From Methylococcaceae bacterium (GTDB lineage Bacteria > Pseudomonadota > Gammaproteobacteria > Methylococcales > Methylococcaceae): 45,387 nucleotides of DNA. The notes beneath the pieces are model-generated. The model did not search any database. It was not told where the DNA came from and worked only from the letters and a program-made list of their open reading frames with translations. Where the stretch lies: the NCBI GenBank assembly GCA_902812445.1, contig CADDZF010000008.1, forward strand, positions 1 through 45,387. The letters run 5' to 3'. Below are positions 31,473 to 40,260 of this stretch, piece after piece. Each line of letters starts with the position of its first letter. The stretch's first letter is position 1. Both the position numbers and the translations under genes were made by a program.

Positions 31473-33318
31473 CGCAGCACCACAGCGATTCGACTGGGCT
31501 TTCATCTGGAATATCGTCCGCAAACATCAATCCAAATTGGTCAAAGCGCACGTCATCGCGATACTGGCGGCGCTGACCAGCGTGCCGGTTCCCCTGTTGA
31601 TGCCGCTCTTGGTTGATGAAGTCTTACTGCACCGCCCCGGCGTCACCGTCGCCACCATCGATCGGCTGTTTCCCGTCGCGTGGCATGGCCCCGTTCTGTA
31701 TATTCTGGCGGTACTGTTACTTACCTTACTGCTGCGGCTCATTGCCGTGGTTTTCAACGTCTGGCAGTCGGGCCTGTTTACTTTCATCGCCAAAGACGTC
31801 GCCTTCCACATCCGCCGTCGACTCATCGCGCGGCTACAGCGTATTTCCATGGCCGAATACGAAAGTCTCGGCAGCGGCACGGTGGTGACCCATCTGGTGA
31901 CCGATCTTGATACGCTCGATCACTTCATCGGCAGCACCATCAGTCGACTCCTGGTCGCCGTGCTTTCGATCACCGGCACCGCGGCCATCTTGCTGTGGAT
32001 GCACTGGCCGCTCGCCGTGTTCATTCTTCTCCTCAATCCGCTGGTGATCTACTTCACCGGCATACTCGGCAAGAAAGTCAAGCAGCTAAAAAAACAAGAG
32101 AATGCCGCCATCGAAGCGTTTCAGCAGGCGCTGACCGAGACGCTGGAGGGAATCCAACAAATACGCGCCAGCAATCGCGAACGCCACTATACGGATCGGC
32201 TGATGAAGGCCGCGCGGTCGGTCAGGCAGCGCTCCGCCTCGTACTCCTGGAAAAGCGACTCGGCTAACCGGCTGAGCTTCTTGCTGTTTCTGTTTGGCTT
32301 CGATATTTTTCGCGCGCTGGCGATGTTCATGGTGTTCTTCTCCGGTCTCACCATCGGCCAGATGCTGGCGGTGTTCGGCTATCTTTGGTTCATGATGACG
32401 CCGGTGCAGGAAATCCTCGGCATTCAGTATGCTTTTTACGGGGCGAGGGCCGCACTCGAGCGTATCAATGGGCTGCAAAAACTCGAACTGGAACCGCGCT
32501 ATCCCCACCTGACCGATCCGTTCAGCAACAAGACGACCACCGGCGTAGCCGTGGAAAATCTGCATTTCTGTTATCCCAATGGCGCCGAAGTCCTGAAAGG
32601 CATTTCGATGGACATTCGCCCGGGCGAAAAGATCGCCCTGGTCGGCGCCAGCGGAGGTGGCAAATCGACCCTCGTGCAGGTGCTGATCGGCTTATATCCG
32701 CCCACCTCCGGCATGGTTTATTTCGACGGCGCGCCGATCACCAGGATCGGCATGGACGTCGTGCGCGAGCATGTGGTGACGGTGCTCCAGCACCCCGTAA
32801 TCTTTAATGACAGCGTGCGCGCCAACCTGACTTTGGGCCGCGAGAGGGATGATGATGAGCTGTGGCAGGCGCTGACCATCGCCCAGCTCGAATCGGTGGT
32901 GGAGAGCGCACCCAACGGCCTGGATACGATCGTCGGGCGCTCCGGCATGCGCCTTTCGGGCGGACAACGCCAGCGCTTGGCGATCGCCCGCATGATCCTG
33001 GGCGACCCGCAGGTCGTCATCCTCGATGAGGCGACCTCCGCGCTCGACAGTGAAACGGAGCACCGGCTGCACGCGGCGCTGACCCAGTTCCTCAAGAACC
33101 GGACCACCATCATCGTCGCCCACCGCCTGAGCGCCATCAAGCAGGCCGACCGGGCATTCGTTTTCGAGGACGGGCGCATTTGCGAACAGGGCGAGCATGA
33201 CCTGCTGATCGCCCGCAAAGGCCTTTATGCCAAACTTTACCAGGAGCGCCAGAAAGCATCCTCGGAGCACCTTGATCTCGCCCGCTTCAAACCGATCAGC
33301 GAAGTCGGTCAGAGCTGA
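31456..33318 (+). CDS. ABC exporter, fused TMD-NBD (MsbA-like half transporter)
   Basis: Walker A GASGGGKST, signature LSGGQRQRLAIARMIL, Walker B VVILDEATSALD, H-loop IIVAHRLS; overlaps the preceding ORF by 17 bp. Confidence 0.95.
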   Translation: MMNPPSAAPQRFDWAFIWNIVRKHQSKLVKAHVIAILAALTSVPVPLLMPLLVDEVLLHRPGVTVATIDRLFPVAWHGPVLYILAVLLLTLLLRLIAVVFNVWQSGLFTFIAKDVAFHIRRRLIARLQRISMAEYESLGSGTVVTHLVTDLDTLDHFIGSTISRLLVAVLSITGTAAILLWMHWPLAVFILLLNPLVIYFTGILGKKVKQLKKQENAAIEAFQQALTETLEGIQQIRASNRERHYTDRLMKAARSVRQRSASYSWKSDSANRLSFLLFLFGFDIFRALAMFMVFFSGLTIGQMLAVFGYLWFMMTPVQEILGIQYAFYGARAALERINGLQKLELEPRYPHLTDPFSNKTTTGVAVENLHFCYPNGAEVLKGISMDIRPGEKIALVGASGGGKSTLVQVLIGLYPPTSGMVYFDGAPITRIGMDVVREHVVTVLQHPVIFNDSVRANLTLGRERDDDELWQALTIAQLESVVESAPNGLDTIVGRSGMRLSGGQRQRLAIARMILGDPQVVILDEATSALDSETEHRLHAALTQFLKNRTTIIVAHRLSAIKQADRAFVFEDGRICEQGEHDLLIARKGLYAKLYQERQKASSEHLDLARFKPISEVGQS

Positions 33319-33382
33319 GTGTTTATAAAACCGGCCTTGAATAGGCCGGGTTAACCCGCGGCAGGGAGCCGGCCTTGGTGAT

Positions 33383-33414
33383 GGCCCGAAATACCAGGAG
33401 GGTATTTTCGGGCC
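33383..33414. terminator. Hairpin between ABC exporter and PHP gene, terminator-like but lacking a strong T-run
   Basis: GGCCCGAAATACC agga GGGTATTTTCGGGCC, stem with a 1-nt bulge. Confidence 0.35.
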
Positions 33415-33435
33415 GGAATAATAGCAAACGCCATC

Positions 33436-34278
33436 ATGTCAGCCGATTACGACCTGCACACGCACTCTCGATCATCCGACGGCTTTTTCTCGCCCGCCGA
33501 GCTCGTCACAGCGGCCGCCGTAAGCGGCGTAAAAATGCTTGCGCTGACCGATCACGACTGCATTGACGGACTGGAGGCAGCCGCCAAAACGGCTCGCGGC
33601 CAAGGCATCGAGCTGATATCCGGCATCGAATTATCCGTGACCTGGCGGGAGAAGTGCATTCATATCGTCGGCCTCAACATCGATGCGGCTTCGGCGCCGC
33701 TGCTGGGAGGCATCGAGCGTCTCCAGCGCACACGTAACGCGAGGGCAGAGGAAATGGGGCGACGCCTGGCCAAACACGGTGTCGAAGGCGCTTATGCGGC
33801 GGTCAGAGCGCTCGCCGGCGCGGGCATGATTACGCGCACGCATTTTGCCCGGTTCCTGGTGCAGCGTGGGCACGCCGCGAGCGTCAGAGCGGTGTTTGGA
33901 AGCTTTCTGACGCCGGGAAAGCCGGGCTATGTCGCCACGCAATGGGCGGAGCTCGATGAGGCCGTTGGCTGGATTCGTCACGCCCAAGGCGTCGCCGTGC
34001 TGGCTCATCCGTTACGCTATCGTCTGACGGCGTGCTGGATGCGACGCCTGTTGGCCGATTTCAAGGACGCAGGCGGTCAAGGCATCGAAGTGATCTCGGG
34101 TAACAGCAGCCCGGCCGATACGCGAAGCTGCGTCGACTATGCACAGCAATTCGAACTCCATGGTTCGGCCGGCTCCGATTTTCATAGCCCGGCGGACAAC
34201 TGGCTCAAGCTCGGACGCTTGGCGCCGTTGCCCGATCAAATCAAGCCGGTGTGGCAAATCTGGCATGCGCGGGACTGA
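33436..34278 (+). CDS. PHP-domain phosphoesterase (RNase AM/nucleoside bisphosphate phosphatase-like)
   Basis: YDLHTHSRSSDGFFSPAELVTAAAVSGVKMLALTDHDCIDGL; HPLRYRLT; GSAGSDFHSP. Confidence 0.88.
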   Translation: MSADYDLHTHSRSSDGFFSPAELVTAAAVSGVKMLALTDHDCIDGLEAAAKTARGQGIELISGIELSVTWREKCIHIVGLNIDAASAPLLGGIERLQRTRNARAEEMGRRLAKHGVEGAYAAVRALAGAGMITRTHFARFLVQRGHAASVRAVFGSFLTPGKPGYVATQWAELDEAVGWIRHAQGVAVLAHPLRYRLTACWMRRLLADFKDAGGQGIEVISGNSSPADTRSCVDYAQQFELHGSAGSDFHSPADNWLKLGRLAPLPDQIKPVWQIWHARD

Positions 34279-34538
34279 TCACATCCCCGACTATCGAGGC
34301 TACTCGAAGGTATGCCTCTTGCACGGACGGTATGCTAAAATCCGCTGTCGATCTTTTCTACTAAGACGTGATGGTAAGACCGCCGTCTCATTGAACGAAT
34401 AAATCGCCGTTACCGACGACAGGCTGTTGTCGAAACGACATACCAGAACAAAGTCGGTAGGTCTGGGCGAGGATCATTCAATCCTGGACCCGACCGACAA
34501 AGCCCGACTCGAGGCACTAAGAGGAAAAAGCTACCGCC

Positions 34539-34859
34539 ATGAAATTTAATCTCCTGTTGACCAAGTCGTTGCAATTTGTCACGTTCGCGCTGTTTACGTT
34601 CATGACCTTGGTTTACTTCGGTGTTTTATTGTTGTTGCCGCTGGATCTGTTGTTCCAAATCGTTCGCTTACTCCATTCGCTGGGACTCCCGACGCTAGTT
34701 TCCCTGGCGCTTGGCGTCTCGTTGCTGACCTACGTCGGTTATCACGTCTACCGCATGCCTGATCTTTACACGCTCGTGATTGATATAGGCCGCGAGCTGA
34801 TCAGCTTCGGCCATGCACAGGTCAAGCGCTTCGACCCGCTGATAGAACTGGCCAAATAA
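34539..34859 (+). CDS. Small conserved-looking membrane protein, unknown function
   Basis: 106 aa with two strongly hydrophobic segments; RBS-like AAGAGGAAAAAG upstream. Confidence 0.6.
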   Translation: MKFNLLLTKSLQFVTFALFTFMTLVYFGVLLLLPLDLLFQIVRLLHSLGLPTLVSLALGVSLLTYVGYHVYRMPDLYTLVIDIGRELISFGHAQVKRFDPLIELAK

Positions 34860-35005
34860 CGAGCCTCAAGCTCGACCACCAAAAGGAGATCCAGTGCGTC
34901 GCGTAACAAGTCCACGCTACGAGGGCTGGATCGCCGGCAATGCGTTGCCCGGCAGCGCGGTAGCGTGTCGCTGCGGCCATATTGCCCACTGTGCGAAAAG
35001 CGGTC

Positions 35006-35608
35006 ATGTTCACTAAAAAGGCAGCAACTCAGGTCGCGGTCATCGATGTCATTGCCCGCCGCTGGAGCGGCCGCGCTTTCGACCCGCAGCGCGGTATCGA
35101 CCACCAGACTCTCATGGCCCTGCTGGAAGCCGCGCGCTGGGCGCCGTCGTGTTTTGGCGATCAACCCTGGCGTTATTTGATCTGGGATCGCTCGGCGAAC
35201 CCGGACGACTGGCGGCGGGCGTTCAACTGCCTGTCCGAAGGTAATCAGGCCTGGGCGCGGCACGCACCGGTTTTGATGCTGGCGACGGCGGATAGCGTGT
35301 TCACAGCCAGCGGCAAAGCGAACCGCTGGGGCCAGTACGATACCGGGGCGGCCAGTATGAGCTTGATCCTGCAGGCGACGGCGCTGGGTTTGATGGTACA
35401 CCAAATGGGCGGGTTTGATGCGGACAAGGTCCGCGCCGAATTTCAGATCCCTGAGCGTTTCGCCTGCATGGCGATGATCGCCCTGGGCTACCAACTTCCG
35501 GAAAACCAGATTCCCGAGGAACTGAAAGAGCGCGAATACGCTCCCCGCGTTCGTAGACCGCTGGAAGAGAGCTTTTTTCTAGGCCGCTGGAACAACGGGT
35601 TCAAATAG
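35006..35608 (+). CDS. Nitroreductase-family protein
   Basis: IARRWSGRAFDPQRGIDHQTLMALLEAARWAPSCFGDQPWRYLIW; ALGLMVHQMGGFD; MIALGYQLPE. Confidence 0.88.
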   Translation: MFTKKAATQVAVIDVIARRWSGRAFDPQRGIDHQTLMALLEAARWAPSCFGDQPWRYLIWDRSANPDDWRRAFNCLSEGNQAWARHAPVLMLATADSVFTASGKANRWGQYDTGAASMSLILQATALGLMVHQMGGFDADKVRAEFQIPERFACMAMIALGYQLPENQIPEELKEREYAPRVRRPLEESFFLGRWNNGFK

Positions 35609-35631
35609 CGCTACCGCCGAAGGCCGCGTGC

Positions 35632-37758
35632 TCAGGCTGCCTCCACCGTATCCCGCGAAGTGCGAAACGACGGGCTCGCGCTTTGTCCCAACACGATCAC
35701 GCGGTCGACCGAGGCGATGGTCTCGGGACGGTGAGCGATGATCACGCGCGTCAATTTGAGCTGCCGCACGGCCTCGTTCACCTGCTTTTCGCGGGCCACG
35801 TCTAGATGGCTCGTGGCCTCATCAAGAAACAGAATTTGTGGGTTTTTATACAGCGCCCGCGCCAGCAAAACGCGCTGTTTCTGGCCCCCTGAAAGCACCG
35901 TCCCCATGTCGCCGATGAGCGTGTTGTAGCCCATCGGCATCGCCATGATGTCCGGGTGAATGGCCGCCAGCCGGGCCGACCTTTCGATGTGTTCCTGATC
36001 GTATTCCGGCTCGAAAAAGCAGATGTTGTCGGCAATGGAGCCGGCGAATAGCTGATCTTCCTGCATTACCGCGCCGATCATCTCGCGGTAGTTTTGGACG
36101 CCCAGGCGCGATAGACCGAGGCCGCCGATCAGCACCTCGCCTGTGGTCGGCTGCAGCAGGCCGAGCATGATTTTGACCAGTGTCGTCTTGCCACAGCCGG
36201 AAGGCCCTACGATGGCCACCGATTCGCCGTCCTGGATGGTTAAATCCACGTTCTGCAGCACCGGCGGATCGGCCTCCGAATAGCGAAAGCTGAGCCCGCG
36301 CACCTCGATCGTCCCCGGCAAGGACGGGACTGCGGCCGCGACTTCGCCGGTCTCGGGATCGCTCAGGGCGATGTCGGCGACTCGCTCGGCGTGAAGGCCC
36401 AGCATCCTGAATTCAATGCCTTTTTCGATAAAGCTGATGATGCGGCTGGTGAACTGTTCCTTGAACGAGACGAAGGCGAACAGCATGCCGACGGAGAAGC
36501 CGCCGTCCAGCACCAGCCTGGCCCCCAGCCAGATCACGGCGGTGTTTTCGATGCCAAACAGTCCGCCGTTGAGCAAGCGGTACAGTATGCCCAGCTTCTG
36601 CACCCGAATCCCGGCGTTGAAATGATCAATCATCAGGTTCTTGTACGCGGTGTTGCGCTGAGGCTCGCGGTTGAACAGCTTGACGCTCTGCACGCCGCGC
36701 ACCGTCTCCAGCAGATTGGTCTGCTGCTTGGCGGCGCGCAGGATCTGCTCCTCGCTCGCCCGTCGCAGCGGCAGGAACAATCCCAGTCTAAGAAGTCCAT
36801 AGAGCGCTGCGGCGAAACACACGATCGCGGCCAGCTTCCAGCTATAAATCAGCATTATGGCCAGCGTACCCAGCGCCATGAAGCCATCGACGATGGCTTC
36901 GAGGAAGCTCGTGGTGAGCGTACGCTGAATGACGTTGAGCGATTCGAAGCGCGATACCACGTCGCCGAGATGGCGCTTTTCGAAAAAACTCATCGGCAGG
37001 CGCAGCAGATGGCGGAACAGATTGCTCATGAGCTGCAGGTTGAAGGTCGTGCTGAGCACCATCACCACCCAGGCGCGCAACGCCGTGACCCCCGCCTTGA
37101 TCAGGGCCAGCAGCAGGAAACCGGCGCCCAGCACCGCCAGCAAATCGCGGTCCTCGGCGACGATGGCGCTGTCCACGACCCATTGCATGAAAAATGGGCC
37201 GGCCGTGGCGAACACTTCGATGGCACCGGCCAACAAAAAGATTTGCAGGACCGCGCCGGCAGCGCCGGGCAGTCGGCCCAGGAGCTGTGACAACTTGATC
37301 GGACGGTGCTCGGTTTTTGGCGCAAAGTCGTGTGCCGGCGCCAGTTCCAGTGCGACGCCAGTAAAATGCTTGGACACTTCGGCGACACTCAGCAGCAGCC
37401 GGCCGCGGGCCGGGTCGTGGATGACGGCGGCACCGTTTTTGATCTGCGCCAGCACCACGAAGTGGTTGAAATCCCAGTGCAGGATCGCCGGCAGAGTCAA
37501 TTTATCCAGCTCGCCCAGTTCCATTTTGACCGGGCGCGACGATAGCTTGAGCTGAGCCGCGACGCTGATCAGATGACTCAGGCTGGTTCCCTTGAGTGAC
37601 GGCGAGTGGTTGCGGCGCAAACCGGCCAGATCGATGCGATAGCCGTGATAGGACGCCACCATCGCCAGGCAGGCGAGACCGCACTCGGTGGCTTCGCTCT
37701 GCAGGATCAGCGGTGTCCTGCGGCGGCCGGACAGATTGAGCGCGTGCTGAACAGCCAT
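35632..37758 (-). CDS. Peptidase-containing ABC transporter (C39 peptidase + TMD + NBD)
   Basis: C39 Cys motif ILQSEATECGLACLAMVASYHGY, His motif ILHWDFNHFVVL, HDPARG; Walker A GPSGCGKTTL; LSGGQKQRVLLARAL; FLDEATSHLD. Confidence 0.96.
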   Translation of the reverse strand: MAVQHALNLSGRRRTPLILQSEATECGLACLAMVASYHGYRIDLAGLRRNHSPSLKGTSLSHLISVAAQLKLSSRPVKMELGELDKLTLPAILHWDFNHFVVLAQIKNGAAVIHDPARGRLLLSVAEVSKHFTGVALELAPAHDFAPKTEHRPIKLSQLLGRLPGAAGAVLQIFLLAGAIEVFATAGPFFMQWVVDSAIVAEDRDLLAVLGAGFLLLALIKAGVTALRAWVVMVLSTTFNLQLMSNLFRHLLRLPMSFFEKRHLGDVVSRFESLNVIQRTLTTSFLEAIVDGFMALGTLAIMLIYSWKLAAIVCFAAALYGLLRLGLFLPLRRASEEQILRAAKQQTNLLETVRGVQSVKLFNREPQRNTAYKNLMIDHFNAGIRVQKLGILYRLLNGGLFGIENTAVIWLGARLVLDGGFSVGMLFAFVSFKEQFTSRIISFIEKGIEFRMLGLHAERVADIALSDPETGEVAAAVPSLPGTIEVRGLSFRYSEADPPVLQNVDLTIQDGESVAIVGPSGCGKTTLVKIMLGLLQPTTGEVLIGGLGLSRLGVQNYREMIGAVMQEDQLFAGSIADNICFFEPEYDQEHIERSARLAAIHPDIMAMPMGYNTLIGDMGTVLSGGQKQRVLLARALYKNPQILFLDEATSHLDVAREKQVNEAVRQLKLTRVIIAHRPETIASVDRVIVLGQSASPSFRTSRDTVEAA

Positions 37759-37760
37759 TC

Positions 37761-39008
37761 TTATAGACGTCCGCTAATGCTGTAGAGCGGATCGAACACC
37801 CAATCGATGATGCGTCGATGATCCAGCCAGATATCCGCATCCAGCAGCATGCCGGATTGCAGTGGAACGCGCTGTCGATAAACCTGCACCGCCTGCGCAT
37901 CCAGCGCGACGGTGATGCGATAGACGGATTCCTGCAGGTTCACCGGCAGATTGGCCTCGTTCGGGGTAATGAGCGTTTTGGAGATTTCTCGAATGCGTCC
38001 CCGCTGGCTGCCGAAGCGCTGATAGGGAAATGCCTGATAGCGCAGCGAAACGGTTTGCTGCGGCGCGATGAAGCCAATCGCGCGGGAAGGCACCAGAAGC
38101 TGCGCCTCCAGCTCGGCGCCCGCCGGCAAGATGGATAACAGGGGATTTGCGGTGTTGGCTTTCTGCCCCCGCTCGACCAGTATCGCGGTCACCGTGCCCT
38201 CGCCGGGCGCCGTAATGACGATATTACGCCGCGATTCGTATTCGGTGAGCTCTTGCTCCAGTGCCGAGATGTCCCGCTCGATGGCGGCGCGCTGATTGCT
38301 GAACTTCAGTTGGCTGGAGGCGAGCTGCAGCCGGGCCGAGCTCAGCTCCCGCTCCAGTTCCAAATGGCTGCGCTGGAGATTTTGCAGTTTGCCTTGCTGG
38401 TCGAGCAGTTCTTCGCGTCTTTTCTGAGCTTCAATTTCAGCGACGAATTTTTTTGCCAGCAGGTGCTGGTAGCGGCTTGCCATGTTCTCCGCGCTGGCCA
38501 GCCGTAGCAATTGCGTGGCGATTTCGGATGTGATGTGCGCCAGCTCGCGTTCCATGCCAGCGATGCGCTCCCCTAAGGCGCGGTACTCGATCTGATCAAT
38601 GCTCTGCTGTTTGGTCAGCTCTTCTTTCAGGCTGTCGCGTCGCTGCTTGAGCTGGGCGATGGCGCTAGCCTGGGCCTCGGGGGTCGCGCGCGAACTGCGC
38701 TCGGTGGACAGGATAAAAAGGGCATCGCCTTTTTTCACGCGCTGGCCTTCGCTGACATATTTTTCAATCAACGTTCCGGCCTCCGGCGCATAGACCTTGA
38801 TCAGACCCTTGCTGGGCGCCAGATAACCAGTCACGTGAGACTTGCGGGTATACTCGCCCCAAAAAGCGAATGCGACGAGCGCTGCCGCGATCGATAGGGC
38901 AACAGCAGTGAGAAAGGAGTAGGAAAGGTGACGTACCTGCATCACTTCGCCGAAAAGCCTCTCTTTCCTGAAATCGAGGGCTTCCTGCCGGAACAGATGA
39001 TGACTCAC
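37761..39008 (-). CDS. HlyD-family periplasmic adaptor of peptide exporter
   Basis: FRKERLFGEVMQVRHLSYSFLTAVALSIAAALVAFAFWGEYTRKSHVTGYLAPSKGLIKVYAPEAGTLIEKYVSEGQRVKKGDALFIL; coiled coil; adjacent to C39 transporter. Confidence 0.93.
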   Translation of the reverse strand: MSHHLFRQEALDFRKERLFGEVMQVRHLSYSFLTAVALSIAAALVAFAFWGEYTRKSHVTGYLAPSKGLIKVYAPEAGTLIEKYVSEGQRVKKGDALFILSTERSSRATPEAQASAIAQLKQRRDSLKEELTKQQSIDQIEYRALGERIAGMERELAHITSEIATQLLRLASAENMASRYQHLLAKKFVAEIEAQKRREELLDQQGKLQNLQRSHLELERELSSARLQLASSQLKFSNQRAAIERDISALEQELTEYESRRNIVITAPGEGTVTAILVERGQKANTANPLLSILPAGAELEAQLLVPSRAIGFIAPQQTVSLRYQAFPYQRFGSQRGRIREISKTLITPNEANLPVNLQESVYRITVALDAQAVQVYRQRVPLQSGMLLDADIWLDHRRIIDWVFDPLYSISGRL

Positions 39009-39056
39009 CGCTCGCTTCTCCTTTCCACTACCTTGTCGCTTTCTCCGCGCTATGAC

Positions 39057-39491
39057 CTAGGTCGTCAGAACATCCGCCGCTCGGCGCATCACGGCGGACG
39101 GTTTCAGGTTATGGGTCACTACCTGAGGACAGCGCAGACACGCCGCACGGCCTTCCTGTTGCCACCAGCGGCAGTTCGGCCGGATCGAGCAGGCTGGCAG
39201 TCGCGACACTGCCACGGGCACCCAGCGCACCACCTTTTCTGCGAGCCGACACTTCGATTCCCCGCTCGCGAAATGCGCGCAGCCGCTGCAGGCGCACGGG
39301 GCGGCGAAGCGGAAGACCTCGGATGGCGCAACCGGTTTGGCCAGCGCCAGCAACTTCTCGGTCACCGGCTCGGCTGAGCTCAGATACGCCATTTCGGGCG
39401 CATCCGGAGTGCCGCCGACGACGCCGATCACCTTACTGCCTTCCCAATCCGGCTGGGCGCTGGGACACAGCGTCAGGTCTTGGTGGTTCAT
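39057..39491 (-). CDS. Conserved-looking Cys-rich protein (9 Cys), function unknown
   Basis: MNHQDLTLCPSAQPDWEGSKVIGVVGGTPDAPEMAYL...FRFAAPCACSGCAHFASGESKCRLAEKVVRWVPVAVSRLPACSIRPNCRWWQQEGRAACLRCPQVVTHN. Confidence 0.75.
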   Translation of the reverse strand: MNHQDLTLCPSAQPDWEGSKVIGVVGGTPDAPEMAYLSSAEPVTEKLLALAKPVAPSEVFRFAAPCACSGCAHFASGESKCRLAEKVVRWVPVAVSRLPACSIRPNCRWWQQEGRAACLRCPQVVTHNLKPSAVMRRAADVLTT

Positions 39492-39504
39492 GGTGGCGTT
39501 ATCC

Positions 39505-39780
39505 TCAGGCGAATCCGGCAGAGGCAAAGCCTGCCGTTTCCACTACCGGCACGCTCAATCCGCCCTGTAAGCCCTGCAGAATATCGGGACGGATGCCCCC
39601 CGCGATGATGCCGATGTCCTTCGCAAAGGTATATCCGCCTCCACCGACCTCCTCCACTTCCTCCTCACTCAACTCGATGCCAGCGGCCTTGCGGGCGTCC
39701 AGTGCTCGTTCCACACCTTGAGCCGCTACGCGGACCAGATCGTCCATTGATATGCGCAATGATTTCCTATGGTTCGACAT
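39505..39780 (-). CDS. Putative double-glycine-leader peptide precursor (91 aa)
   Basis: GIELSEEEVEEVGGGG leader immediately before core YTFAKDIGIIAGGIRPDILQGLQGGLSVPVVETAGFASAGFA; AAGGAGAA ribosome-binding site; same strand as and upstream of HlyD/C39 exporter. Confidence 0.85.
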   Translation of the reverse strand: MSNHRKSLRISMDDLVRVAAQGVERALDARKAAGIELSEEEVEEVGGGGYTFAKDIGIIAGGIRPDILQGLQGGLSVPVVETAGFASAGFA

Positions 39781-39815
39781 GACGTTCTCCTTCGATCAAC
39801 AACGGAAAAACCGGT

Positions 39816-40034
39816 TTACTGTCCGAATATCGCCGCTTGGGGCGGCAGAGGTTGTGGATTGAGCGCTACAGCATCAAGCTTGCTAATGAAATCAGCAGGA
39901 CGTATGTAGGGCCAGACCCAGCGGGGGAATGACGACAAGTCCTGATCGGGACCGATCAGCCCGCCGGCCACTTTTTCCAGATCACTGGCAGCGATGGGCG
40001 CCAAATCGCCGCTCATCCGTATTTGCTTACTCAT
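39816..40034 (-). CDS. Putative double-glycine-leader peptide precursor (72 aa) with LNPQPLPP motif
   Basis: IAASDLEKVAGG leader then LIGPDQDLSSFPRWVWPYIRPADFISKLDAVALNPQPLPPQAAIFGQ; GGAGAA RBS upstream. Confidence 0.82.
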   Translation of the reverse strand: MSKQIRMSGDLAPIAASDLEKVAGGLIGPDQDLSSFPRWVWPYIRPADFISKLDAVALNPQPLPPQAAIFGQ

Positions 40035-40260
40035 AGCTATTCTCCATGAATGGACGTTGACAGAATCCGAGCGATTCTGTAGTTAAAAGCGTGATAGCGA
40101 AGGTCGTTGCAGTCGCTTCCTGCCCGCAAAAACAACTCGTCCCTGCATCGCTATCACTCCCACCTGCCGAAACCCCTGTCCTGCGTTCGGCAGGTGAGTC
40201 AAGCCTACGCGGGGCGTGCGAGCTGCGCTGTGAGCCATTGCACGCGCGCGCTGTGCACTT

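Noticed and set aside
35006-35608. Nitroreductase-family gene as a RiPP azoline dehydrogenase partner
   Set aside because: It is on the opposite strand, no YcaO cyclase is visible, and it resembles a stand-alone nitroreductase; proximity alone is not enough.
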